64,000 nucleotides of DNA, taken from assembly GCF_001598475.1 (NCBI RefSeq), contig NZ_BCZA01000007.1, positions 186,001 to 250,000 of the forward strand, given 5' to 3'. Origin of the DNA: Pantoea agglomerans NBRC 102470 (GTDB taxonomy: Bacteria > Pseudomonadota > Gammaproteobacteria > Enterobacterales > Enterobacteriaceae). The notes beneath the pieces were generated by a model. That model was not told the origin of the DNA, ran no database searches, and worked only from the letters and a program-made list of their open reading frames with translations. Both the position numbers and the translations under genes were made by a program. Shown here piece by piece: positions 41,330 to 49,073 of this stretch. Positions within the stretch are counted from its first letter, which is position 1; every line of letters begins with the position of its first letter.

Positions 41330-41851
41330 TTACAGCGCTTCGAGGATCCGCAGGGATTCACGATTAAAGGCCGGTAAATCGGCCGGGGTGCGGCTGGTGA
41401 CCAGCTTATCGTCGTCTACTACCACTTCCTTATCATGGAAGTCGGCACCGGCATTGATCAGGTCAATGGCAACGGCTTTAACGGTAGTCATCTTGCGACC
41501 GCGCACGCCGTTAGCGCTAATCAGCAGCTGTGGCCCGTGGCAGATGGCAAAGATTGGCTTGCCGCTGGCGACAAACCCTTTGGTAAAAGCAACAAAACGA
41601 TCGTCGCCGCGCAGGGCATCGGGCGAGTGACCGCCAGGCAGGAGCAGAGCGTCAAATTCAGCCGGGCTGACGTCATCAATGCTGCGATCGATGGTCACTT
41701 CCGCTTCGCCTTTCTTGCCTTTAACGACATTACCGGCTTGTTTCTCAATGGTAACCACCTCAAAACCAGCGCGTTTGTAAACTTCCGCAGGTGAGGTAAA
41801 TTCTGAGTCTTCAAATTCATCGGTAATTAAAACCGCCACTTTCTTGCTCAT
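41330..41851 (-). CDS. yhbO: YhbO, PfpI/DJ-1 family stress protein
   Basis: YhbO belongs to the PfpI/DJ-1 superfamily and has been described as a deglycase protecting against reactive carbonyls. The 173-residue protein has the nucleophile elbow AICHGPQ with Cys104, the upstream LLLPGGHSPD, and the N-terminal acidic residue in DEFEDSEFTSP. It is convergent with yhbP and divergent from yraR. Confidence 0.93.
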   Translation of the reverse strand: MSKKVAVLITDEFEDSEFTSPAEVYKRAGFEVVTIEKQAGNVVKGKKGEAEVTIDRSIDDVSPAEFDALLLPGGHSPDALRGDDRFVAFTKGFVASGKPIFAICHGPQLLISANGVRGRKMTTVKAVAIDLINAGADFHDKEVVVDDDKLVTSRTPADLPAFNRESLRILEAL

Positions 41852-41996
41852 TTTTTTCCTCCTTCAGCATGTGGAGCGCGAGACGCGCTTTCCGGATAAC
41901 GCTATAAGCCTGGTCGCTGAGAGTGAGAACGCAAGCCAGCCCGTTAAGATCAGCTATCTTTTAACCAGTCAGCAGTGAAATAAGGATGAATCTGAG

Positions 41997-42632
41997 ATGA
42001 ATCGCGTATTACTGACCGGTGCCACCGGCTTAGTCGGGTCGCATCTGCTGCGCTTACTGATTGAGGATCCACGCGTCGATGAGATCATCGCGCCAACCCG
42101 TCGGCCACTACCCGCCATGGACAAGGTGGTGAATCCGGTTGAGGCCGATCTCACCGATGTACTCGGGCCGCTGCAAAGCTCGCTGGACACGGTGTTCTGC
42201 TGCCTGGGCACCACGCGTAAGCAGGCGGGCAGTAAACAGGCTTTTATCCACGTTGATTACACCCTGGTGGTGGACAGCGGGTTAAGCGGATTACGTCTGG
42301 GGGCGAAGCAGATGCTGGTGGTCAGCGCGCACGGGGCCAGTCGTCACTCGCCGTTTTTATATAATCGCGTCAAAGGCGAAATGGAGAATGCGCTGCGCCA
42401 TCAGGGCTGGCCGCGCCTGACGCTGGTGCGGCCTTCATTGCTGCTTGGGGATCGCGCGCAGAAGCGCCGGGGCGAAAGCCTGGCGGGACCGCTGTTTTCG
42501 CTGCTGCCTGGCAACTGGCGGGCGGTCAGCGCGCACGACGTGGCACGCTGTCTGCACCAGCAGGCTTTTACGCCGGGGAGTGAGAGCGTCAATATCATTG
42601 AGTCTGGCGAAATTCCGCGCCACTCAGCGTAA
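41997..42632 (+). CDS. yraR: YraR, NAD(P)-binding Rossmann-fold protein
   Basis: YraR is an uncharacterised atypical SDR/epimerase-like protein. It has 211 residues with the N-terminal motif [14 protein letters not shown], then [42 protein letters not shown] (the YxxxK-like pair) and [14 protein letters not shown] precedes the ATG. Its end overlaps nrdG by nine bases on the opposite strand. Here synteny with the E. coli 71-min region ends. Confidence 0.9.
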   Translation: MNRVLLTGATGLVGSHLLRLLIEDPRVDEIIAPTRRPLPAMDKVVNPVEADLTDVLGPLQSSLDTVFCCLGTTRKQAGSKQAFIHVDYTLVVDSGLSGLRLGAKQMLVVSAHGASRHSPFLYNRVKGEMENALRHQGWPRLTLVRPSLLLGDRAQKRRGESLAGPLFSLLPGNWRAVSAHDVARCLHQQAFTPGSESVNIIESGEIPRHSA

Positions 42633-43091
42633 CTGCCAGATAATCTGATTACGGCTGCCGCGCCATTGCAACGTGGCATCCTTCTCCTCTTCGACAAAAC
42701 GGCCATCGATCAGCACGTCGAGATAGACCAGTACAGCGCGCTGCGCCGCATTCAGCTCCTGCATCCGGTAACCGGTCCAGAGCCAGATATCTTTACCGGG
42801 ACACGTCTGTCGCACCCGTTTCACCAGACGGCGAATGTGCGGCACGTTATGCGGATGCAGCGGATCGCCGCCGCTCAGCGACAATCCCTGGCGCGGAATG
42901 CGGGTGTCCTGTAAATCCGCCAGCAGTTGCTCCTCCATCGCAAGCGTAAAGGGCACGCCGGAATCAAGCCGCCAGGTGCTCTGGTTGTAGCAGCCGCGAC
43001 ACTGATGTTCGCAACCAGCGACAAACAGCGTGCAGCGGGTGCCAGGTCCATTAACGATATCCACATCATAGTAGCGATGGATATGCATCAT
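42624..43091 (-). CDS. nrdG: NrdG, activating enzyme of anaerobic ribonucleotide reductase
   Basis: NrdG is the radical-SAM activase that makes the glycyl radical on NrdD. The 155-residue protein has the cluster motif CEHQCRGC (Cys27, Cys31, Cys34) and the SAM-binding [11 protein letters not shown]. It overlaps nrdD by four bases, so they are coupled in one operon controlled from upstream of nrdD. Confidence 0.95.
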   Translation of the reverse strand: MMHIHRYYDVDIVNGPGTRCTLFVAGCEHQCRGCYNQSTWRLDSGVPFTLAMEEQLLADLQDTRIPRQGLSLSGGDPLHPHNVPHIRRLVKRVRQTCPGKDIWLWTGYRMQELNAAQRAVLVYLDVLIDGRFVEEEKDATLQWRGSRNQIIWQLR

Positions 43092-45226
43092 CCCAGCGGT
43101 CCTTCAGACAGATGCTTCACCCGACGCTGCACTTCCTGCTGTTTACCGGCATTAAAGGGTCGCGCATCCGGGCTGCCCAGATAGCCGCAGACCCGCCGGG
43201 TAACGGAGACGCGCGCCGGATCGTGGTTGCCGCAATTCGGACAGGTGAAGCCGCGGCTGGTACAGGTGAACTCGCCGTTGAAGCCGCACTCGTAACACTC
43301 ATCAATCGGGGTATTGGTGCCGTAATAGGGCACGCGGTCGTAGCTGTAATCCCAGACATCCTCCAGCGCCTTGAGGTTGTGCTGCACATTCGGGTATTCG
43401 CCGTAACAGATGAATCCGCCATTCGCCAGCGGCGGATAGGGCGCTTCAAAGTCGATTTTGTCGTAAGGATTGACCTTCTTCTCAACGTCAAGATGGAAGC
43501 TGTTGGTGTAGTAGCCCTTGTCGGTAACGCCTGGCACCAGGCCAAACTGCGCCGCATCAAGACGGCAGAAGCGGTCGCACAGATTCTCGCTTGGCGTGCT
43601 GTAAAGGCTGAACCCATAGCCTGTTTCAGCTTTCCAGCGCTCGGTGGCATCGCGCATGTAAGCAATGATCTCCACGCCTTTGGCGCGCAGAGCCGCGTCA
43701 TCGTAAGGATGCTGATGACCGCCGCTGAGCGCATTCAGGGTTTCATGCAGGCCGATATAGCCCAGCGACAGCGACGCACGGCCATTACGGAAAATAGGAC
43801 CGACTTCATCATCCGCATTCAGCCGAACGCCACAGGCGCCTTCCATATAGAGGATGGGCGCCACGCGCGCTTTGGTCTTCTCCAGCCGCGCCACCCGCGT
43901 CATCAGCGCCCGCTTAGCCAGCTGCAGTCGCGCATCGAGCAGCGTCCAGAAGCGCGCTTCATCACCGCCCGCTTCCAGTGCGATGCGCGGCAGGTTCAGG
44001 CTGATTACCCCGATATTGTTGCGGCCCTCATGAATCTGCTCGCCGTTCTCTTCATAAACGCCAAGGAAACTACGGCAGCCCATTGGGGTTTTAAACGAGC
44101 CGGTGACTTTAACCACCTGATCGTAATTGAGGATGTCGGGATACATCCGCTTGCTGGCGCACTCCAGCGCCAGTTGTTTGATATCGTAATTAACGTCGCC
44201 CGCCCGGCGGTTGACGCCTTCGCGAATGCTGAACACCAGTTTAGGGAACACCGCCGTCTTGCGATTTTTACCCAGTCCGGCCAGCCGGTTAAGCAGAATC
44301 GACTGCTGAATCAGCCGGGCCGCCCAGTCCGTCCCCAGACCAAAACCAAAGGTGACAAATGGCGTCTGGCCGTTGGCGGTGTGCAGAGTATTCACCTCAT
44401 ACTCCAGCGACTGAAAGGCGTCGTAGCACTCTTTCTCCGTACGCTGGCGCGCATACTGCTCGGCCTGCGGGATCTGCCACTGCTCAGCAATCGCCAGATG
44501 CCGGGCATAGCTCTGCTCAACAAACGGGGTCAGCACTTCATCAATACGGTTAATGGTGGTGCCGCCGTAAATATGGCTGGCGACCTGCGCGATGATCTGC
44601 GCGGTCACGGCGGTGGCGGTGGCGATCGATTTAGGCGGCTCGATTTCAGCATTGCCCATTTTGAAACCGTTGGTCAGCATGCCTTTCAGATCGATCAGCA
44701 TGCAGTTGAACATCGGGAAGAAAGGGGAGTAGTCGAGATCGTGATAGTGGATCTCGCCGCGCTCGTGCGCCAGCACCACATCGCGCGGCAGGATCTGCTG
44801 CTGTGCGTAGTGTTTTGCCACGATCCCGGCCAGCAGATCGCGCTGAGTCGGGATCACTTTGCTGTCTTTGTTGGCATTCTCGTTCAGCAGCGCCGCATTG
44901 GTCTGATCGACCAGCCCGCGGATGGCGTGATGTAACTGGCTCTGACGATCGCGGGCGACATCGCGATCGTGGCGGTATTCAATGTAGGCGCGGGCCAGTT
45001 GAGGGTAAGGACCCGCCATCAGCGTCTCTTCAACCGCACACTGAATTTCACGGATATCCACTTCCGGACAATCGGCCAGCCGCAATGCCACGCGCTCAGC
45101 GACCTGCGCGCACCAGGCCGCGTCTTCTACTTCGGCTGCCCGTGCCGCCGCCGCCACGGCCTGCTCAATACGCTGCGCATCAAAGCCTGTCCGGCATCCA
45201 TCACGCTTGATTACCACCGTCGCCAT
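43088..45226 (-). CDS. nrdD: NrdD, anaerobic ribonucleoside-triphosphate reductase
   Basis: NrdD makes deoxyribonucleotides from NTPs without oxygen. It is 712 residues, as in E. coli. It has an N-terminal ATP-cone (KRDGCRTGFDAQRIEQAV), the catalytic barrel with TNASLLNEN-type sequence (here QTNAALLNENANKDSK), and zinc cysteines in CYECGF and CPNCG. The glycyl-radical site RVCGYLG has Gly681. The ATG at 45226 is preceded by GGAGAG; the ATG at 45238 is an alternative. Paired NrdR-type boxes lie just upstream. Confidence 0.96.
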   Translation of the reverse strand: MATVVIKRDGCRTGFDAQRIEQAVAAAARAAEVEDAAWCAQVAERVALRLADCPEVDIREIQCAVEETLMAGPYPQLARAYIEYRHDRDVARDRQSQLHHAIRGLVDQTNAALLNENANKDSKVIPTQRDLLAGIVAKHYAQQQILPRDVVLAHERGEIHYHDLDYSPFFPMFNCMLIDLKGMLTNGFKMGNAEIEPPKSIATATAVTAQIIAQVASHIYGGTTINRIDEVLTPFVEQSYARHLAIAEQWQIPQAEQYARQRTEKECYDAFQSLEYEVNTLHTANGQTPFVTFGFGLGTDWAARLIQQSILLNRLAGLGKNRKTAVFPKLVFSIREGVNRRAGDVNYDIKQLALECASKRMYPDILNYDQVVKVTGSFKTPMGCRSFLGVYEENGEQIHEGRNNIGVISLNLPRIALEAGGDEARFWTLLDARLQLAKRALMTRVARLEKTKARVAPILYMEGACGVRLNADDEVGPIFRNGRASLSLGYIGLHETLNALSGGHQHPYDDAALRAKGVEIIAYMRDATERWKAETGYGFSLYSTPSENLCDRFCRLDAAQFGLVPGVTDKGYYTNSFHLDVEKKVNPYDKIDFEAPYPPLANGGFICYGEYPNVQHNLKALEDVWDYSYDRVPYYGTNTPIDECYECGFNGEFTCTSRGFTCPNCGNHDPARVSVTRRVCGYLGSPDARPFNAGKQQEVQRRVKHLSEGPLG

Positions 45227-45238
45227 TTCTCTCTCCAT

Positions 45239-45285
45239 AAACTACATATAGGGGTCGAAAGGATTCTATTCGCTACATGTAGTGA
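45239..45285. promoter_or_regulatory. Paired NrdR boxes upstream of nrdDG
   Basis: Two palindromic cores, CTACATATAG (45242-45251) and CTACATGTAG (45273-45282), are spaced exactly 31 bp apart, three helical turns. Each fits the 16-bp NrdR box at 12 and 11 positions by eye. This spacing and placement match NrdR sites before nrd operons, so repression by NrdR-(d)ATP is inferred. Confidence 0.75.
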
Positions 45286-45427
45286 TTGCTGAGAATTATT
45301 GCGATCAGATTTGACCTGAAACAAGGAAGCCTCAACCCGCTGGAAAACTCTGGCTGATGTAAAAAATCGGGTGCTGGTTCAGGTTTCCTGCAGGATCCAC
45401 TGGCGGATTGGCGAGCAGCAACTTTAA

Positions 45428-45455
45428 TCAACGTTCTGCCCTGTCAAAACGTTGA
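45428..45455. promoter_or_regulatory. Inverted repeat (operator-like) before the hexosaminidase gene
   Basis: TCAACGTT (45428-45435) and AACGTTGA (45448-45455) form a perfect 8-bp inverted repeat with a 12-base spacer, 20 bases upstream of the hexosaminidase ATG. The half-site spacing of two helical turns suits a dimeric regulator. The regulator is not identified; it is not a GalR-type operator. Confidence 0.45.
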
Positions 45456-45475
45456 CGTTACAAGGATGCCCGCCA

Positions 45476-47848
45476 ATGTGGTTACCCCGTTCTTTGCTCC
45501 TGCTCTCAGCCCTCTGCCCGATCGCCCTGGCCAGTCCGCTGCCGCTGATGCCCTGGCCGCAACAGGTGGAACAGCCCGCCAGCGGCGGCACGCTTATCCT
45601 GACGCCGCAGCTGACGCTGCAAATCTCTGGCGATCATCTGGCGGGTGCCGAAGCGCGCTGGCTGGAGCGCATCAGCAATCAGACCGGCTGGCCGCTGTTG
45701 CCCGCCACCCAGCCGGTGGCAGCACCGACTATCCGCATCGTCATTGCGAAGGCGGTGGATCCGCAGCCGCTGCCTGATAGCGATGAGAGCTATCAGTTGC
45801 AGGTCGATGGCGACGGTGTCCTGTTAACCGCGCCCAGCCGTTTCGGCGCGATGCGCGGCATGGAAACCCTGCTGCAGCTGATACAAAACGGCGCACAGGG
45901 GACAACCATTCCTTACGTCACCATCCACGATCATCCGCGCTTTCCGTGGCGCGGCGTGCTGATCGACACGGCGCGTCACTTTATGCCGGTGGAGACGCTT
46001 AAACGTCAGATCGACGGCATCGCCGCCGCGCGCATGAACGTCTTTCACTGGCATCTTACTGACGATCAGGGCTGGCGCTTCGCCTCAAGCCACTATCCCC
46101 AGCTGCAGCAGAAAGCCAGCGATGGCAACTATTACAGCCAGCAGCAGATGCGGGAGATCGTGAAATATGCCACCGATCGCGGGGTGCGTGTGGTGCCGGA
46201 GCTGGATATGCCGGGACATGCTTCCGCGCTGGCGGTGGCGATGCCAGAGCTGATTAGCGCACCCGGCCCCTGGCAGATGGAGCGCGGCTGGGGCGTCTTT
46301 AAACCGCTGCTCGATCCCAGCAACGAACAGGTTTATCAGGTGATCGACACGCTGGTGGGTGAGATGGCGGCGATCTTCCCCGATCCCTGGCTGCACATTG
46401 GCGGCGATGAGGTGGATCCGACACAGTGGAACGACTCGCCCACTATCCAGCAGTTTATGCGCGACCACGATCTGAAAGATGCCCATGCGCTTCAGGCATA
46501 TTTCAATCAGCGGGTAGAGAAGATCCTGGAAGTCCATCACCGTCAGATGGTGGGCTGGGATGAGATTGCCCATCCCGACTTGCCGCGCAGCATTCTGATC
46601 CAGTCGTGGCAGGGCCAGGATGCGCTGAGCGCGCTGGCAAAAGAGAACTACCGCGGCATCCTCTCCACCGGTTTCTACCTCGATCAGCCTCAGCCTGCCA
46701 GCTATCACTACCGCAATGAGGTCACGCCACAGGGCCTCAACGGCCAGGATCGTCTGCGGCCAGGCGACCAGGCGCAGAGCTGGTCATTCACCATGCCGCG
46801 GCTGAAAGGCAGCCCGGTAAAGGGCAGCTTTACGCTGATACAGGGAGAACCAGGCTGGCGCGGTTTTATCGACTTCGATGGCAAAGCCCGCCGGATGGTC
46901 GGTCAGATCAACTGGCTCTCGACTCAGCAGGTGCGGTTTAGCGTGGATAGCTGGATGGGGCCGTTCCAGCCGGTGTTCACGCTGCAACAGAACGCCCTCA
47001 AAGGTTATGCAGAGGTAGGCAACGTGCGTTATCCCACCACCGGCCAACGGCTGGCGCAGACGCCTGCGGGCATCGCGCCCGCGCTGCCCACACCTGCGCA
47101 GGTGCAGCAAAATCTGCTGGGTGGCGAGGCGGCGCTGTGGGCGGAAAACATCAACAGCCAGATTATTGATACCAAACTGTGGCCGCGCGCCTTTGTGGTG
47201 GCCGAGCGGTTATGGTCGGCACAGGATGTCACCAATACCGACTCGATGTATTCGCGGCTGGCGGCGATGGATCGCTGGAGCAGCGTGTCGGTCGGAACGC
47301 TGCAACACGCGCAGACGGAGCAGCAGATGATGCGGCTGGCCAGTGGGCATGACATCGCCCCACTGCGGGTACTGGCCGAGGTGCTGGAACCGGCGCAATA
47401 CTACACGCGCCAGCATCTCAAGTTTCAGGCGGGCCATTACGACTACCATGAACCCCTGAACCGGCTGGCAGATGTACTGCCCGCTGAGAGTGAGGCGGTA
47501 CGTCAGCTGGAGCAGCAGGTCGCCGTGTTAATCGCCAATCGTAATAATCCGGCTGCCGCCTCTGCGGTTCGCGCGCCGCTGCAGCGCTGGCAGGCTAACA
47601 CCAGCGCGGTGCTGCCGATCATTAACGCGAGTGCAACGCTGAAGCCGCTGGCACAGAGCGTGCAGCAGATCGAGGCGCTGAGCGCCATGGGCCTCGCGCT
47701 GGTTAATGCTTACGTTCGCAATCAGGCGTTTGGTGCCAGTGAAGTGGCGGAGATGCGTGCGACACTGGATGCCGCCGCAGAGGTACAGGATGAAACAGTG
47801 ATTGCGCTGGTCAGGCCGCTGGAGACGCTGCTGCGCGCCTTTCAGTAA
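45476..47848 (+). CDS. Secreted family GH20 beta-N-acetylhexosaminidase (chitobiase type)
   Basis: This enzyme should remove terminal N-acetylglucosamine from chitobiose or related oligosaccharides. It has 790 residues, with a signal peptide in the first 20 (WLPRSLLLLSALCPIALAS). A GH20b N-terminal domain follows, then the TIM barrel starting at FPWRGVLIDTARHF. Landmarks are FHWHLTDDQGWR, PELDMPGHASA and the catalytic Asp311-Glu312 pair in HIGGDEVDP. An internal segment (about 425-530) interrupts the barrel before LLGGEAALWAENI. ATG 45476 has AAGGA upstream; a TTG at 45452 would extend it by eight residues. Convergent with galR. Periplasmic or exported location is inferred. Confidence 0.92.
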   Translation: MWLPRSLLLLSALCPIALASPLPLMPWPQQVEQPASGGTLILTPQLTLQISGDHLAGAEARWLERISNQTGWPLLPATQPVAAPTIRIVIAKAVDPQPLPDSDESYQLQVDGDGVLLTAPSRFGAMRGMETLLQLIQNGAQGTTIPYVTIHDHPRFPWRGVLIDTARHFMPVETLKRQIDGIAAARMNVFHWHLTDDQGWRFASSHYPQLQQKASDGNYYSQQQMREIVKYATDRGVRVVPELDMPGHASALAVAMPELISAPGPWQMERGWGVFKPLLDPSNEQVYQVIDTLVGEMAAIFPDPWLHIGGDEVDPTQWNDSPTIQQFMRDHDLKDAHALQAYFNQRVEKILEVHHRQMVGWDEIAHPDLPRSILIQSWQGQDALSALAKENYRGILSTGFYLDQPQPASYHYRNEVTPQGLNGQDRLRPGDQAQSWSFTMPRLKGSPVKGSFTLIQGEPGWRGFIDFDGKARRMVGQINWLSTQQVRFSVDSWMGPFQPVFTLQQNALKGYAEVGNVRYPTTGQRLAQTPAGIAPALPTPAQVQQNLLGGEAALWAENINSQIIDTKLWPRAFVVAERLWSAQDVTNTDSMYSRLAAMDRWSSVSVGTLQHAQTEQQMMRLASGHDIAPLRVLAEVLEPAQYYTRQHLKFQAGHYDYHEPLNRLADVLPAESEAVRQLEQQVAVLIANRNNPAAASAVRAPLQRWQANTSAVLPIINASATLKPLAQSVQQIEALSAMGLALVNAYVRNQAFGASEVAEMRATLDAAAEVQDETVIALVRPLETLLRAFQ

Positions 47849-47879
47849 ACGCTGCGGCCGGATAAACCGGCCATAGCGT
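47849..47879. terminator. Hairpin between convergent hexosaminidase and galR
   Basis: ACGCT-GC-GGCCGG (47849-47861) and CCGGCC-AT-AGCGT (47867-47879) fold into a strong two-part stem that fills the space between the two stop codons. No T run is visible on either strand. Confidence 0.5.
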
Positions 47880-47881
47880 CC

Positions 47882-48883
47882 TCAGGCCGGGCCGCTGACC
47901 GAGTGGCGGCGCACCAGGGTCGGGCTGAACATGTGGGTCACTTCCGGCAGCGGCTGATTGTTAGCCAGCGCCAGCGCCAGCTGGGCCGCCTGCTGCGCCA
48001 TGGTGACAATCGGATAGCGGATGGTGGTGAGGCGCGGTCGCACATAGCGCGAAACCAGCACATCATCGAAGCCGATCAGCGACATCTCTTCCGGCACCCG
48101 AACGCCGTTATCGCTCAGCACCGCCAGCGCGCCGGCGGCCATTGAGTCGTTGTAGCAGGCGACGGCGGTGAAATTCTTGCCGCGACCCAGCAGTTCCGTC
48201 ATCGCCTGCTCACCGCCCACTTCATCCGGTTCACCCCAGGTGACCAGCCGATCGCTGCACGGCAGGCCATGTTCTTTCAGCGCATCGTAGTAACCCTGCA
48301 GGCGATCTTCTGCATCGGAGATAGTGTGGGTCGAGCAGATAAAGGCGATATTCTGGTGGCCAAGCTGGATCAGATGACGGGTCGCCAGCCAGGCGCCGTA
48401 ACGGTCGTCGAGCGCGATACAGCGTTTTTCAAAGCCTTTTATCAGCCGGTTCAGCAGCACCATGCCAGGCACCTGCTTCATCAGCACTTCCAGTTCTGCA
48501 TCCGGGATTTTCTTAGCGTGAACCACCAGCGCCGCGCAGCGGTGACGCATCAGTTGTTCAATCGCCTGCCGCTCTTTTTGCTCATTATGGTAACCGTTAC
48601 CAATCAGCAAAAAGTTACCGGTGTCACCTGCCACCTCATCCACGGCTTTAACCATTGCGCCAAAAAAGGGATCGGAAACGTCACCAACAATCAGGCCGAG
48701 CGTTTCGGTCGATTGCTGCGCCAGCGCGCGTGCGTTGGCATTCGGGTGATACTGAAGCTGCTCCATCGCCTGACCTACGGCCTGTCGGGAGCTGTCGCTG
48801 GCTTTGGGAGAATTATTGATTACACGGGAGACTGTGGCGACAGAAACGCCAGCCAGTCGCGCAACATCCTTTATGGTAGCCAT
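47882..48883 (-). CDS. galR: GalR, galactose repressor (LacI family)
   Basis: GalR represses galactose uptake and use genes in the absence of galactose. The 333-residue protein has the LacI-type HTH and hinge (MATIKDVARLAGVSVATVS; NANARALAQQ). The effector domain has GalR-specific runs: GDVSDPFFGAMVKAVDEVA, LLIGNGYHNEQKERQAIEQL, DDRYGAWLATRHLIQ and GFDDVLVSRYVRPRLTT. The ATG at 48883 follows AGGT. A near-perfect GalR operator lies 17 bases upstream, which points to autoregulation. In E. coli galR is next to lysA and aas; here its neighbours differ. Confidence 0.95.
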   Translation of the reverse strand: MATIKDVARLAGVSVATVSRVINNSPKASDSSRQAVGQAMEQLQYHPNANARALAQQSTETLGLIVGDVSDPFFGAMVKAVDEVAGDTGNFLLIGNGYHNEQKERQAIEQLMRHRCAALVVHAKKIPDAELEVLMKQVPGMVLLNRLIKGFEKRCIALDDRYGAWLATRHLIQLGHQNIAFICSTHTISDAEDRLQGYYDALKEHGLPCSDRLVTWGEPDEVGGEQAMTELLGRGKNFTAVACYNDSMAAGALAVLSDNGVRVPEEMSLIGFDDVLVSRYVRPRLTTIRYPIVTMAQQAAQLALALANNQPLPEVTHMFSPTLVRRHSVSGPA

Positions 48884-48899
48884 GCGTTGACCTGCTTTG

Positions 48900-48915
48900 G
48901 GGAAAACGTTTACAC
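48900..48915 (-). promoter_or_regulatory. GalR operator upstream of galR
   Basis: Read on the minus strand, GTGTAAACGTTTTCCC fits the 16-bp gal operator pattern GTGKAANCGNTTNCAC at all but one position. It lies 17 bases before the galR start, so GalR (or GalS) probably represses galR. Confidence 0.7.
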
Positions 48916-49073
48916 ATCGCATCAGTGTTACGGAAAAGGGCGGACACATCAACCCGACAGAATGCCAGCGTCGTCGCAAAAAGGGGTAAAAACGGTCACT
49001 GCTGCACGTCTTCTGCTGAGGCGTCGCACCATGCTATGCTCAATCTCCCACCTGGCTACCGTGAAAAACAACG

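Noticed and set aside
43112-44935. A 607-codon open frame on the plus strand opposite nrdD
   Set aside because: It is antisense to a fully conserved nrdD and has no recognisable domain or ribosome binding site. Long antisense frames are expected from codon bias in GC-rich genes.
45428-45455. The inverted repeat before the hexosaminidase as a GalR operator
   Set aside because: It lacks the GTGKAAnCGnTTnCAC pattern and has a 12-base spacer, unlike gal operators.
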